DNA of 64,000 nt from Bugula neritina (Eukaryota > Bryozoa > Gymnolaemata > Cheilostomatida > Bugulidae). Position 1 is the stretch's first letter. Each line of letters opens with the position of its first letter. The translations under genes were made by a program, and so were the position numbers. The stretch lies in the NCBI GenBank assembly GCA_964035545.1, contig CAXIUT010000057.1:62001-126000 (forward strand), given 5' to 3'. Shown piece after piece: positions 21,986 to 36,208 of the stretch. Below the pieces are notes generated by a model that worked only from the letters and a program-made list of their open reading frames with translations, was not told the DNA's origin and did not search any database.

Positions 21986-24900
21986 TCAGTAATCTAGTTA
22001 TCTGACTTTTGGCATGAAATAAAATTTAGCTGCTGCTAGAAATCTCATTGCATACTAATTCGGAGGTAGTACAGTGGGTTAATGTCCATATTTTAGCTAT
22101 TTGAATTTCTTTTAGACCATTTATTTGAAGTGATATGGTCGCATGAAATCGATCACTCCCATCCTCAAAGTCTATCCATACTAAATCACCAATAAAGAGT
22201 AGTCTATAACTTCATGTTTGCTTAGAAAATGTATATCTTCTTGAAGGGTATCATAGAAATGTTTGAAGATGGGTTATTATAGCAGATATGGTTGACTATT
22301 CTTATCTATTTTTAAATTAATATCAAGTCCTGTAAATTTTTATCTAACTGAAGGTATTTTAGTCCGATTTATCTATGAACCCTTGAGATCGTAGACTTTG
22401 AATATGCCTTAATCTAAATTAAAAAATAAATTTTGCATTACTATGCATTTATATGAATTACCTCTTATTGTTAATTAGTATAATCCATATATTTTAGTTA
22501 ATATGCTATTTCTGCCACTGCTTTTAGCTTATTTCATATGATTCAAATATCCACAAGCAAATTTTTGAAACTAAATAAACTATGATTCCTTTATAGTTTT
22601 AATCACTAAAAGAGAATCTCTAGATTTGGCAAATAAAGAATTACTTTTCCCTCCAGAAACTTACCATCTCTCGACACTTGCAAAACTACGGACATACATT
22701 TCATAAGATATCCCTTCTCCCTTGCGAATCTATTCGAATTACTGATGGTAATAAGCTACCATTTCATAGCTCTATCTTGTTATCTAGTCCTAGTTCATGT
22801 CTTAATATTTAAGTTAGTCTATTTCTCTCTTGATGTCCCAGTTAGTTGAAAGATGTTTGCTTATGACAATATTGATTCTCATGGAATCAGTGTTCTGGTT
22901 ATTGCTTTTATCGAGTTGATCACCAAATTCAATAGAATTAAGTCCATAAGCTAGGATGGAGATGTGGTCTTTGTAGTTGAGGTCGTTGAAGTAGAGGTAG
23001 AGTCCTTTTTTTAGTTGATATCTCTTTTTTTTCATTTAATCTAAAAATGGTTTCATTGCTGAACTTTTATATTCAATATTTTTTAAAGAAAAACTTATGC
23101 TATTTTGTCTCTTAGGGTATCTAGATTATGTATCTTCACTGGCATCTTTTGATAGTTATTTTTACATTACGATTTATTATATTTAAATAGGTGCAAATTC
23201 TTATTTCTTTTATTCTTTATGATCATTACTGATCTTAAAAAATAACTTCTAGATAATATTCATTTCTCCAACATCATTGCTTTTCTTTCTAAATAACTTA
23301 TCTAAATCTGGAACAAGTTGATCATTGGATTTTCCTTCATATTATTATTCTTCACTAATTTTCATTTAAATATCAGGTATATTGACTTTCTTTTTATCAA
23401 TTTTATTTTAAATATAATTCAATATCTATACAGCAGTTTTGATGATATAATCTATTTTAGCAAATTATCTGATAAAATATGTCCAATCAGTATGTTAAGT
23501 AACTTACTTGTTCTTAGATCTCTAATTTAATTCTTTTAAATGTTAGTCTACTTTTTATATTATTTTTGATAACTTTTTAATACGATCATATCTATCATTA
23601 AATTTATTATCGTTTTAGGTTGTTAGTTTTACCTGTTAGAAGTAATTCAAAGTATTGAAGATCCAGTTGCTGAGAATATTCAGATAGTTGTTTCTTATTG
23701 TACTAGATCTCTAATAAAATTATAAAATATACTAAATTATTTTTAACTATATATATTTTAGTGATTTTTTATCGAATATATTGATGTTCTATATTTTGTA
23801 TGTTTTCAGGTTGAAAATTTATAATTTGAATTACATGTTTGATGTTTATAGGTATCTTTAGACTGCACTATGTTTGCATTCTTAGATATCTTGGCTTATT
23901 GAAGAACTTTTTCTATAGTTTATTTTTGTTTATTACTAGTTGACGTAATGAGCTGATGAGATTAATTTTAGAAAGTAGTGGAAACTGTGTTTGAGATAAT
24001 TTTTTCCTATTTTTGATTTATTTGTTACTATCTATCCGCATTACTAGCATTTGAAATAGCTGAATATATTTGAATTTTATTTATATTTTTTAAGAAAATT
24101 TCTCATATGTTATCTAGTGAGATCTCTTTAGTTCCAAATCAAGGGCTAGGATTGTTAGTTTAGTCGCCTTGCGCTGATTTATACTCCTCGAGAGTTGAAG
24201 TAGTAGCGTTATCGATGACAAAATTTACAATTTCTACAATTTTTTAGTAAATTAGCTGACATACTTAATAGAAAATGGCCTATTGTAATATCTTGATGAG
24301 AATAGGGTTTTATTTTATAGTATGTACTTTATCCACAAAGATCAAGGATAGATTAACGACCCATCAAATGACAATATTCTTATTATTTTTTATCCAAATC
24401 AACGCTTTTCATTTCTTTTAGAGCCATTTTATAAAAAACAATTGAAAAAGATTTCAAAGTATCTACAATAAAACTATATTCCATATTAAGTCTATTCAAC
24501 CTTGATGATAAAATATAGGTCCTATCATTCCACATCTAAGCATCGACATAGATAAGATATTTCTATAGATGGATTTGTCTGATAAGTATTAGAAGTAGAT
24601 GTAGCATTTTCGTTAGTTGTTTTTGACTTTATTGGTCTTTTTAGCTGAGTACTAAAGTGTAGATTCCTTTATCTTTTTATAAGTAGATCAGAGATTCTTT
24701 GATGGTTGGTTTGCTATAGGTTGTCATTGAATTTAGTTGTCCAACGAATCGTTATTTTTAGTATTTATGGACAGTTAATATATTTTTGATTGTATTTTTG
24801 ATGCCTGATAATTATGCTATTTTTTGCATTTATTTTTTGCTTAATCCATTAATAACACATATTTTTTGTTGATTAAAATAATTCAATATCTCCCTATTGA

Positions 24901-25780
24901 TATTCTTTTCCACAAATATGATATCAGGATTCAATCTCATAATCTTCTCCTCTAACAACTGATAAATACTATTCTATTTCTATATTAATTCTTAGAACTT
25001 AAACTTGAAAATAGATTAATCTAGTGAATTTTAAATGATGATGACAATGGGTCGATAAAAAGCAGATTACATACTTTTGATTGATATATTTTTATCTATA
25101 ACCATTCCTTAAACTAACTATATTATCTATCCTGGCTATCCTGTTACTATTTTGGTGTCGATGTAGTCACTGGGGTCCATGTAGTTGTCAGAAGAGTCGA
25201 TATCTGTTGGTAAAATATTTAGTTTGCTATCTAGGAGGGCTCTTGTTATTTTTTATAATAATTTATTTCCTTAAAATTAGGTACTTATTTTTCCCATTTA
25301 GATGAATTGTTTATATATTTTTTTTGATAAATTTCTGACCTAATTTTATAATTATTAAGCTATGATTTATTTGTTATCTCGTTATATTGATCCAAAGATA
25401 TGTTTGATAGAAAAGAAACCATTTTACTCATCAGAAGATGACTAACTTTATGACTACTATTTTTATCTGATCATATCTTGTTATTCTTAGACCATATATG
25501 CTAATCTATTTAGATCTTTTTTTATTTTTTATATATCTTTTTTGCAAAATTAGCAATACCTCACATACTTTTATGATAAACCTAGATAAGTGCCATTAAT
25601 GTATAGATCTGAACAGTGAGAACAGTATATTTTGCCACAAAATCTGCAATGATGTTTTCGACGAATGCAGTGAAAGTTTTTACAGCAGCATTGACATCGA
25701 TTGCTACTTTAGTCTTTACGCCAGTTTTAACGAGGACATAAACGAGATTTCAACTATTTCCAGAACTTTTATTTCATCAT
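21986..25780 (-). CDS. FAB1: 1-phosphatidylinositol-3-phosphate 5-kinase (PIKfyve/FAB1)
   Basis: Makes PtdIns(3,5)P2 on endosomes and lysosomes or phagosomes. The 1264-residue single frame has all three FAB1 blocks. A FYVE zinc finger (residues ~18-75: WRKD, CQCCC, RRKHHCRFCG, YCSHCS, VRYCQFC) binds PI3P. A chaperonin-like Cpn60/TCP1 gate region (about 185-500) includes DYIDTKIVTG and VEGMVIDKNISIKSM. The C-terminal PIP-kinase domain (about 916-1264) has VSGGKSNSLFAKS, VIKTIKE, VYDLKGS and DYSLLV, then GVIDFM and VLPPNEYAMRF. Pump-vacuole and phagosome traffic of a filter-feeding ciliate would fit, by inference. The start chosen is the first of two adjacent ATGs after an upstream TGA. No intron is needed: the length is an exact codon multiple. 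Confidence 0.93.
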
Positions 25781-25858
25781 CTTTTGTTATTAATGAATAT
25801 TAGTTGTAAAATATTATAAATTCTCTTTTAATGATAGTTTATATTATTGTTAAAATCA

Positions 25859-28236
25859 TCATAAATCTTCATTATCTTAACTTTCCAAGGGTATCAATCG
25901 ATTGTTCATAAATATCTTCCACTGATCATCATAATGATCTATATAATAACATAGTTACAAGATAAAAAGTTTTAGCTGATGCCTGAATCGAGCACCCACC
26001 AACTAGGTCCTCCAAAATCCCAAATATGTCTGTAGTTTGCTCTATGAGAAGTTCCATAATTTCCCAATTCCATCTTATTGCATTTACCTACATTAGCAGT
26101 ATGCAAGTTTCCCCAGCCAGCAGCTTACCGATTGAACAACTTGCCGAGAAGAGGGTGGGCACCTAGAGGCAAGTGAACCATGATATCTCGATGGAATTAT
26201 CCCCAAATCCACTTGCTACTATCTTTTGTTTTGAAATGAGTCGTCAAAGTGGATTCCATATTTTTCCAGGCAGTATTCATTGTTTTTTGTTGTTTTTTGT
26301 TTCCTTTGAAAGCTTGATGGATGTAGTTGTATATATATTGCTGGGTATTGTGGACATTAAAGATACTGAAGTTCAAGTTGTAGGTAGGTCTGATTTCTTT
26401 CCATAATTAAAACATAAAGATTTCATACATAGTAGCTTGATAAGAAGTAGACGTGAAGTTGCAACTGAAATCAGCATGACTTCTTTCTGCGCGATCGACT
26501 ACCTTTCTTATTTCTGGTAATATTTGTTGGCAATATGCATCTACTGTATCATGTAGAAGTTCTAGAGCAAATTGGTTGTTAATTTTTCTATTTGATTTGA
26601 TTTAGTTACTAATCAGATATTCTAGACGATCAGCTCTAGCAGTAAAAATAGAATATTTGAAATATCCGTCATGAACTTTTTCACTTGCAACTTGGTTGTT
26701 GCTAACAACTATGAATCCATTTTTAGGATCAAATATCTCCAATCTATCTTCTGCTGGCATAAAACCTAACCAATCATTTTAAGATGTAGTTCCATCTTTT
26801 AAATAGCAACCTGATTAATAATTTTTTCTTATTGGATTTACTCCCAATTGTTTGTACATGATGTGGTTGTCAGCAGTTGCTCCTACTAAGCTGATACTGG
26901 GAGCGTATGAGGTACCTTTGGCAAAAAATTATTTTATTTATTTTATGTTTGTTGCTTCAATATGTCTAGAACTGACCAAAAGGGAGGTGTAGTCTTGGTT
27001 ATAACCAGTCCAGCTAAGTGATATTGTTTCGTGGGTTAGATCGAAAATGCCAAGTCCACTGACTAGATAGTTCATAATTGGTCCTCTGTGGGTAGTTCTA
27101 ACAGTGTGTTTATATTATTTTAATCCTTTATCTGTTTTGATTATGATCGTTTATTAGCGTTTTCCCATTTCTTTCCATTATCCGTCAATCAAATATTTAT
27201 CTCCTTTTATTTTTTATTTGTAGAGATCTTGGGTATCAGTATAGATAGTAGTCAGTGATAAGGCAAGATAGTCTGTTTTTCCATAGGCGAAAGTAATGCC
27301 AGGTATTGCTACTCCAGCAAAGTTGATTTATTTTCCATTGTGTTGATAAGTAGCTTTCAGCTGATACCAACTAGAAGGATAGGGATTGTCCAAGTGAGGA
27401 TCTCCTGATATAATTGGTTTGCCTGATTATGTGTGTTATCCAGAGACAACCCAGCCATTGCTACCTTAAGAAGAAATAAAATAATCTGGGAGTCCTAGGT
27501 TGACTATCTTTGATATTTCAAGTGGATCAAGTATTGCTGATTGGACATAGTTGCTTTTGGTAAACTTTTAGGGAAGGTCTTAGTCTTTGATAACATTGGC
27601 AGAATCGAAAGCCCATCCTTATTTTGTACTTGGAAAGAATTTATTGATTTAATCGATAGTATGATTGGCCAAGAAGCTACTTCGAGTGTATTCTTAAAGG
27701 ATAGCAAAGGAAGTTCCCCAATCCATCAATTTAAACAGAACAAATATTTTTTTAACACTCCATTCTTACCATTTAATCCCCAAAATATAAAACTAAAGTG
27801 GCATAAATAACCTTCTCTTTACTTCATCATTAATTCCTTGAGAAAAAGCTTCAAAATCAGCATACCCTTCTGGATCTGATTTCTTCATGTGATCAACTAC
27901 ATGATCAGCTACCTGAGAAAACCCTAGATCTCTCATCATGATATCTACTTGAAGTGTTCTTTATCCTAGATATTTTGAAAGTTGTCCTGTTGCATAGATA
28001 TATCTGAAAGTACATTGGAAGAGTCTGTCTTCAGATATGACGTTGCCCCAGGCATAGAGGAAACTCCTGCGGTTGGGAGCATGGATTTTAGGAATACCAT
28101 TTTCATCTCGATCTATTCGGATTTTATTTGATTTGTAGTTAAGAGAAGAGACATATGATGGTGAGAAAGTGAAGTAGAATGCTACGATTGAGATCAATGC
28201 TAAGAGTATTATTGAAGTAAATATCTTTTTGATCAT
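25859..28236 (-). CDS. Penicillin-acylase-like Ntn hydrolase with N-terminal membrane anchor
   Basis: 785 aa. Residues 1-35 (MIKKIFTSIILLALISIVAF) form a signal anchor. The protein then follows the S45 penicillin amidase family: KIRIDRDENGIPKIHA, AWGNVISEDRLFQ, and the autocatalytic junction and nucleophile GSNGW with the predicted N-terminal serine of the mature beta chain at residue 259. Next come SGKPIISGDPHLDNPYPSSW and the C-terminal HYDDQW. These enzymes hydrolyse N-acyl bonds (amides, acyl-homoserine lactones, N-acyl amino acids); the substrate here is unknown. A 20-nt intron (25939-25958) restores frame just before HYDDQW, so the gene is a genuine eukaryotic gene even if bacterial in origin. 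It is divergent from the VIT-vWA-ubiquitin gene, with 224 bp between starts. Confidence 0.9.
25939..25958 (-). other. 20-nt intron in the penicillin-acylase-like gene
   Basis: Minus strand GTAAC...TATAG, joining ...FLS to YHYDDQW, a conserved family motif. Confidence 0.9.
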
Positions 28237-28460
28237 TGTTGTAACAATATTTTTAATTGAATTAAAAAATATATATTTATTGAAATTTATTTCAATAGCT
28301 GTTTAAGAGATTTAAAATTTATTTTTATGTTGATTTTATCGTCTATTTATTTAAAATCATTAAATATTTATTTTATTTATCTATTTCTGGCTGTATAATT
28401 TCAGAAATGATCAGAAATATATTTTTTATCAAAGAATATTTCCATTAATTGATATATCTT

Positions 28461-31013
<2,553 letters not shown>

Positions 31014-31108
31014 TTAGAATAATTTATTAATTTAATCTTCTAAAATCTTCTAAAAATATTCTAAAAGTCTTCTAAAAAATTTCTTATATTCATTAGATTT
31101 CTTCTATC

Positions 31109-31849
31109 ATGAAAATTAATTACATGAAGAACCAAGTATCAAACCTTGAAGAGGATAGAATTCAATAGATAAACCTCAAATACCCTGAAAAGAAAAGCAA
31201 CCTCCCAGTTGCATAACTTGAATGTCGTATTTGTTTATAACCTCAAGATGAAGAAAATATGTTGATTTCCCCTTGTGATTGTACTGGTAGTGTGAGATGG
31301 CTTCACGTCAAATGCTTTAGTAGTTGGATCATTAAGAAGTGCTAGAACAAAAAAGCAAAAGAATAGATTTTTGGAGAGAAAGGAGTGAAATGCTAGATAT
31401 GTAAAGAAAAATATGAGTTCGATTATGAGATGAATAAAAAATGTGGAGATTGTTCTTTTATTCATCAACAATTCAAAAGAAATAGATGTTTCGGAATATC
31501 TACTATTCTAATGATAATAATCGAAGTAATTATGCTTTCCTTTTTATCTTATCTGGCTATTTCTGATACGAATAAAGAATCTTTCGATATTTCTAAACCT
31601 CGATATTTTGCTGTATATATCAGTTTGACTTTTGTTGTTGGTAGTTCAATATACATTCTGATTGAATTTGGAAGTTTCTTTATTTTTGATAAAGAGTATA
31701 AAATTTATCCAATAAATAAAAGAAGAAATGTAAAGGTAAAAATGGAAATGAGGGATAGTGGGATTAGTTTGATAAGTAAAAAGTAAAAACAAAGTCACTA
31801 AACTGATATGGCTTTTGCAAGTGATTATAGAAGATCATCATTCATTTGA
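31109..31849 (+). CDS. RING-CH (MARCH-type) membrane E3 ubiquitin ligase
   Basis: 246 aa. A C4HC3 RING-variant finger starts near residue 38 with ECRIC, continues CDCTGSVRWLH and KCFSSWI, and closes with the CQIC pair after an insert of about 25 residues. Two hydrophobic segments follow (TILMIIIEVIMLSFLSYLAI and AVYISLTFVVGSSIYILIEF), the usual MARCH layout with the finger and tails in the cytosol. These E3s transfer ubiquitin to membrane proteins and drive their endocytosis. The gene begins 95 bp after the VIT-vWA-ubiquitin gene on the same strand; a functional link is conceivable but not shown. Start chosen at the first ATG (31109); a second in-frame Met is at codon 6. Confidence 0.9.
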
Positions 31850-31886
31850 TTTTTATTCTTCATTATATATTTATCATTATCATCAA

Positions 31887-33425
31887 ATGACTAAATAGTT
31901 GAAAAAACAGATTGACTTTAAATTCAATCGATACTAAATAATCTTCCATACCTCAGTGATAGCACTACATCTCTACCTGGCTGTAACTTTGCTAAAAAAA
32001 TAAGCAGACACAACTGATGACAAAACTATGACTACATCTTTTCTTACTCCTTTTATTGGTCGAGCAAGAGATAGTCATGATTTGCAGTGGTAAACATTTA
32101 GAAAGAATATTCCTATTCTTGTAGTTTGTATAATATTTTGGCATTTTTTGAGTAAAATAATTTAGAAAGTAAGAAATGATAAAATATGGATTTTAGGGAT
32201 AATGATGCTAGGTTTTTGCTATCGATCTGATTTGTTGTTATTTTTAATGTTAATTTGGTTGTGGTATGTTTTTACTATGAAATTTTATCAATTTAGATAT
32301 TTTGTGTCGATTTGTTGGTTTCTGACTATTGGTGTTTTCTTTATTAACTAGCAAACTAATCATTTTGCTTGGCTTTCATAAAGAGTCGGAGGATTGATGC
32401 CTTTCGATTGGATGAGTGGGCAATGGAAACAGTTGAGTTTTGGACAAAATTTGAATCTTGTCTTCTTGAATCTGTTATCTTTTTCAATTGATTACAAAAG
32501 AGGAGATTAAACATAACAACTTAATATGCACCTATCAAAATGCAAAGAATGTACATCTAAACTATACTGTCTTAAAGGAAGAAACTATATTCAACCTGAT
32601 AACTATTATTTTATCAATTATATCAACTATATTCTCTTCATACCAACCTTCTTAGCAGGCCCCCCTGTTTCCTTTAAAAATTATATCTCATTCAAGAAGC
32701 AACCTTCGTCTAAATCACCAGAAATAACAAGAACTATCCTCCTCTTCATTTCTTTTTAACTATACCAACACTATCTACCAGTTCTCTCACTAAACCACTA
32801 ACAGTCTTTAGTCACTGCAGAACTAATAAGTCTATTTCACTTGGTATTTATCTGGTATAAATTTCTTATTATATGGAGAATAAACAGAGTATGGGCTCAA
32901 TTGTGTGGAGTAGAAGTGATTGACAACTTGAGCAGATGTATCTTTAACAACTATAGTTTTGAAGGATTTTGGAGAATGTGGCATAGAGGTTTCAACCAAT
33001 GGCTCATCCGTTACCTCTATATTCCTCTTGGAGGGTCTAACAATGTCATATCAGTGATCGTGACAGTCATGTTTGTTGCGTTCTGGCATGATCATTCAAT
33101 AAACATTATCTTCTGGGCTCTAGTTATCTTAGTATTTATTTTACCTTAAATTTTAATAAAAAGATATATAAACAAATACTATAGTCATCTTTACTGTTAG
33201 CATTGGTTTAAATATTTATGTGCTTTATTTGCAGCTATTTATATATATTTTTTAGTATTTGCTAATATAATTGGATTTGGTTATGGAATCAATAATATGC
33301 TTATTTTATGGAATAAAATTCTAAATTAATGGATATCACTTATTTGGAGTATTTTAGTTGTTGCTAGCTGTGTTATTCTTATGTTCTATAAGAGAAGTAT
33401 CGAAGAGCAACCAGTCAACTATTGA
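31887..33425 (+). CDS. MBOAT family membrane-bound O-acyltransferase
   Basis: 512 aa, about ten hydrophobic segments, no intron. The MBOAT core is clear: FAGPP-like LAGPPVSFKNY, then FWRMWHRGFNQWLIRYLYIP with the conserved Trp and Arg, and the catalytic histidine region MFVAFWHDH. The order and spacing (PPxSF, then WRxWHRG, then FWHD) are those of the GUP1/HHAT branch rather than DGAT1 or LPEAT. Such enzymes acylate lipids (GPI remodelling for GUP1) or secreted proteins (HHAT); which applies here cannot be told. The start ATG 31887 lies 37 bp after the RING-CH stop. The stop is 94 bp from the convergent carboxypeptidase stop. Confidence 0.9.
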
Positions 33426-33519
33426 TATCTAAGTTGTATTTTGATGAAATCTTTATTATTCAATAAGAATGACAGTTATGATTGATATGATATAAATTAT
33501 ATATATTTTAAGAGTAAAG

Positions 33520-36087
33520 TCAAATGGGTAAGATAGTCAACTGTCTTCGGGCTTTGGTTATTTTGAGTCGTTCATGTTTTTATATTATTTCATCTATCAA
33601 TGATTTGGCTTCAATTGGACTCATGTTTCCGTTTCTACCCAATAAAGGCAACACTGGATTATTTGTCTACATTTTCTAGTCTATTGTCAATCTCATCTTT
33701 TTCTTTTTATCATGGACATTTAAATCTCTTCTATGAATCTCTTTTGTATGAGGTTTACTCTTCTCTCTAGCTTTTGATTTTTATTGTTCTTTTTTGGATC
33801 CGATAAAAGGTTTGTAAGGGTTGCTGACTACTATATGTGAGGAATTAAAGTTGTCAGGACTGACAGAAGTGCCATGTTTATTTATTTCTCTTTACTAAGT
33901 ATTATCTTTGATCGTTTGAGCTGTTTATTCTACATTACTACTTGAATGTTTGTAGTGAATTTTATTATGATCTATATTTTGTGAAACGAAGATAGAAGAA
34001 TATTTTGTCTTTCCGAATAGTTTTCGATTTAAGAATGGTTAAACACAAGGCATCTCTTTGTAAATTCTTAATTTTAGAGGTCTGTTTGTGTCTTTATTCG
34101 GTCTATTTGTCTCTTTTGAAATGCTCTTTTCTAAAGATGAGTCAGCTGCACTTTTTTATGTTAAAACTTTATTTGTTTTTATTTGTGACTTTTTTGGTAT
34201 TTTGATAGCTAATTTTAATCTTTTTTAAGGCTATTCTTTATATATCTGTTTAAGTTCCATATCAGTATAATCTTCTCCTTATTAAAAATCTGACTTCTAA
34301 GAATGAACTTAAAATCGATGATCTTAAGCAGATTCATTTACTATTTCCCTCATCAATTCTTTAGTATCATTATCTATAATAGTCATTTCTTATTCTATTA
34401 TTTTTATTTTCTTATCTTCTTTTATTATTTTTTACTTACTACCTTTACTATTCTTCACCTAGAAATGTTTAATCTGTAATCTTTTAGGTAAAACAAAGAT
34501 CGTTCTGATAAACTAGTTAAATCCTTCACACATATCATGTCCAGCTTTGATAAATTCACTTCTATTGAATAATTTTTCATTGCTTTTAGAACCAAATCCA
34601 AAAATAGAGGTCTAAATTGTATAAGAATAAATTATAGAAAATTCCTTAAGCATTACAGCTCTGGCTGTATTGACTCTTTATTAACTTATTTTGAAAGAAC
34701 ATGAAAAATATCTAAAGGCCTAAGAATATTTTTCCATCAGTTTTGTGAGTAATCTGCTTTGTATATAATATCGATGATCAATGGAGTAGTTGGGACCATA
34801 GGTGAAGATATTCTTTTTAGAAGAGTGACCATGGAAATCAAGAAAAATAAAAGGTTTACATTGTGAAGCTATCGATCTAATCAATATAACTTCCTTTGAT
34901 ATAGAAGTATTGTTGAATATTCTATTAAGATCTCTACCCATAATGCCTGTTCTAAAGTTTCCAAGGACCACTCCATCAATATTGACCATAGGGACTATCT
35001 TGAAAATTATCGCTTATCTTAGATAATAAGCACTTGGAGAACATAGATAATGCAAAAATCCATGAAGAACCCAGTTAGCTTGACTTTCTCCTGGATGCAA
35101 ACGACCAATAATCAAACAAGTTGGTTTAGATTGATTTCTTTTGTACTAGGAATATTTCAGATTATCAGTTTATTTACTAGTTATAGTTAAGACAGGTAGT
35201 GGAAGTCCTCCTGTGGTTCTGTTGGTCATATCCACATCAAGAAACTGTTTGCATTATTTTTGTAATTTATCAATAGTATGGAGTAAGAAAGAATAGGTGT
35301 AGGGAAGACTGCAGGCAAAGTAGACACTATCGTCTTAAGGATCAAATTTGTATTCAAAAGAGAGGCAATAAGCATTGTTTCTTGCAAAATGGCACTGTTT
35401 TCCTTATTAATCTTCATATTTTACTCTTGAAGGTCTGTTGAATTTTATAATTTATCCTTCTTGTTTCCATGATTTCTTTGATGATCGATAGACTGATATT
35501 TTTAATCCAGATCCATACATTAGATCTGTTTTTGAAAAGTTGTGGATGTTAAATTTTACTTTGCTTTTCTTTTTAATTGATGAAACTTTGAAGAAAAACC
35601 AACAAGTATGTCCTTTAGTATTGCTATCCACTCTCATAAAGAGATCATAGTCATTTTCGCTTATTTTAACAGCTAAATCCAAGTTTCCTGATTAAAAATT
35701 AGAATCAAAGTGTAACTAATTTTTATTTATAGTTGGATTAGTGCCTCGAAAAAGTCGATATTCCTCTGCTCTAATAGGCACTATTTTCTATCTATACTTG
35801 GAATACTCATAGCCATATTTACAAAAAAGTTAACCTGAAAACAGCTATGACTGCTAGTATATATCATTTTAGTTAAAGTTGTTATTTTACTCTTAATTTT
35901 TAGAGTAAGCTCTGAAAGCCTGGTGATTGTTAGTATATCTATGACCCATATAGACAATTCTTTGAGGGTATGTGCTGCCGAAAGAGGTGAGGTGTTTTGA
36001 TATTCTGTCTGTTTAGGGAGTGGAGAAGTAGAGGGGATGATCAGATTATGAAGGGAGAGGACGGGATGATTATGGTAAGGTTGACAT
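33520..36087 (-). CDS. Cytosolic carboxypeptidase (CCP/AGBL family, tubulin deglutamylase type)
   Basis: 855 aa, one intron-free frame. An N-domain with FESGNLDLAVKI (the FESGNL signature, its Glu is TAA) and TCWFFFKV is followed by a peptidase M14 domain: RLHPGESQANWVLHGFL (Zn ligands His and Glu, residues ~327-345), NIDGVVLGNFRTG and GRDLNR (substrate Arg/Asn), DFHGHS (third Zn ligand) and YTIETSIFG with the catalytic Glu at residue 492. That Glu is encoded by TAG at 34612-34614. CCPs remove polyglutamate side chains or C-terminal Glu from tubulin and other proteins, controlling ciliary stability. A basic, Ser/Lys-rich tail of about 300 residues, possibly microtubule-binding, follows. Plus-strand frames in 33524-34306 are shadows of this tail. 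Confidence 0.92.
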
Positions 36088-36208
36088 TTTGGTTGGAATT
36101 ATTAATATTTATTTAGGATGATGACTAAATTATGATAAAGTTATATTATAGTTAAAGAATATTTCCATTATTGACTAATCATATTGATAATATTTTTTTT
36201 TTTTTGAA

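Noticed and set aside
27541..27810. Plus-strand ORF of 89 codons.
   Set aside because: Shadow of the penicillin-acylase-like gene, which has clear motifs on the minus strand.
33524..34306. Plus-strand frames beginning MGKIVNCLRAL with a membrane-like composition.
   Set aside because: The minus strand is one clean frame, the tail of the carboxypeptidase, with exact codon-multiple length; the plus frames need several unsupported introns.
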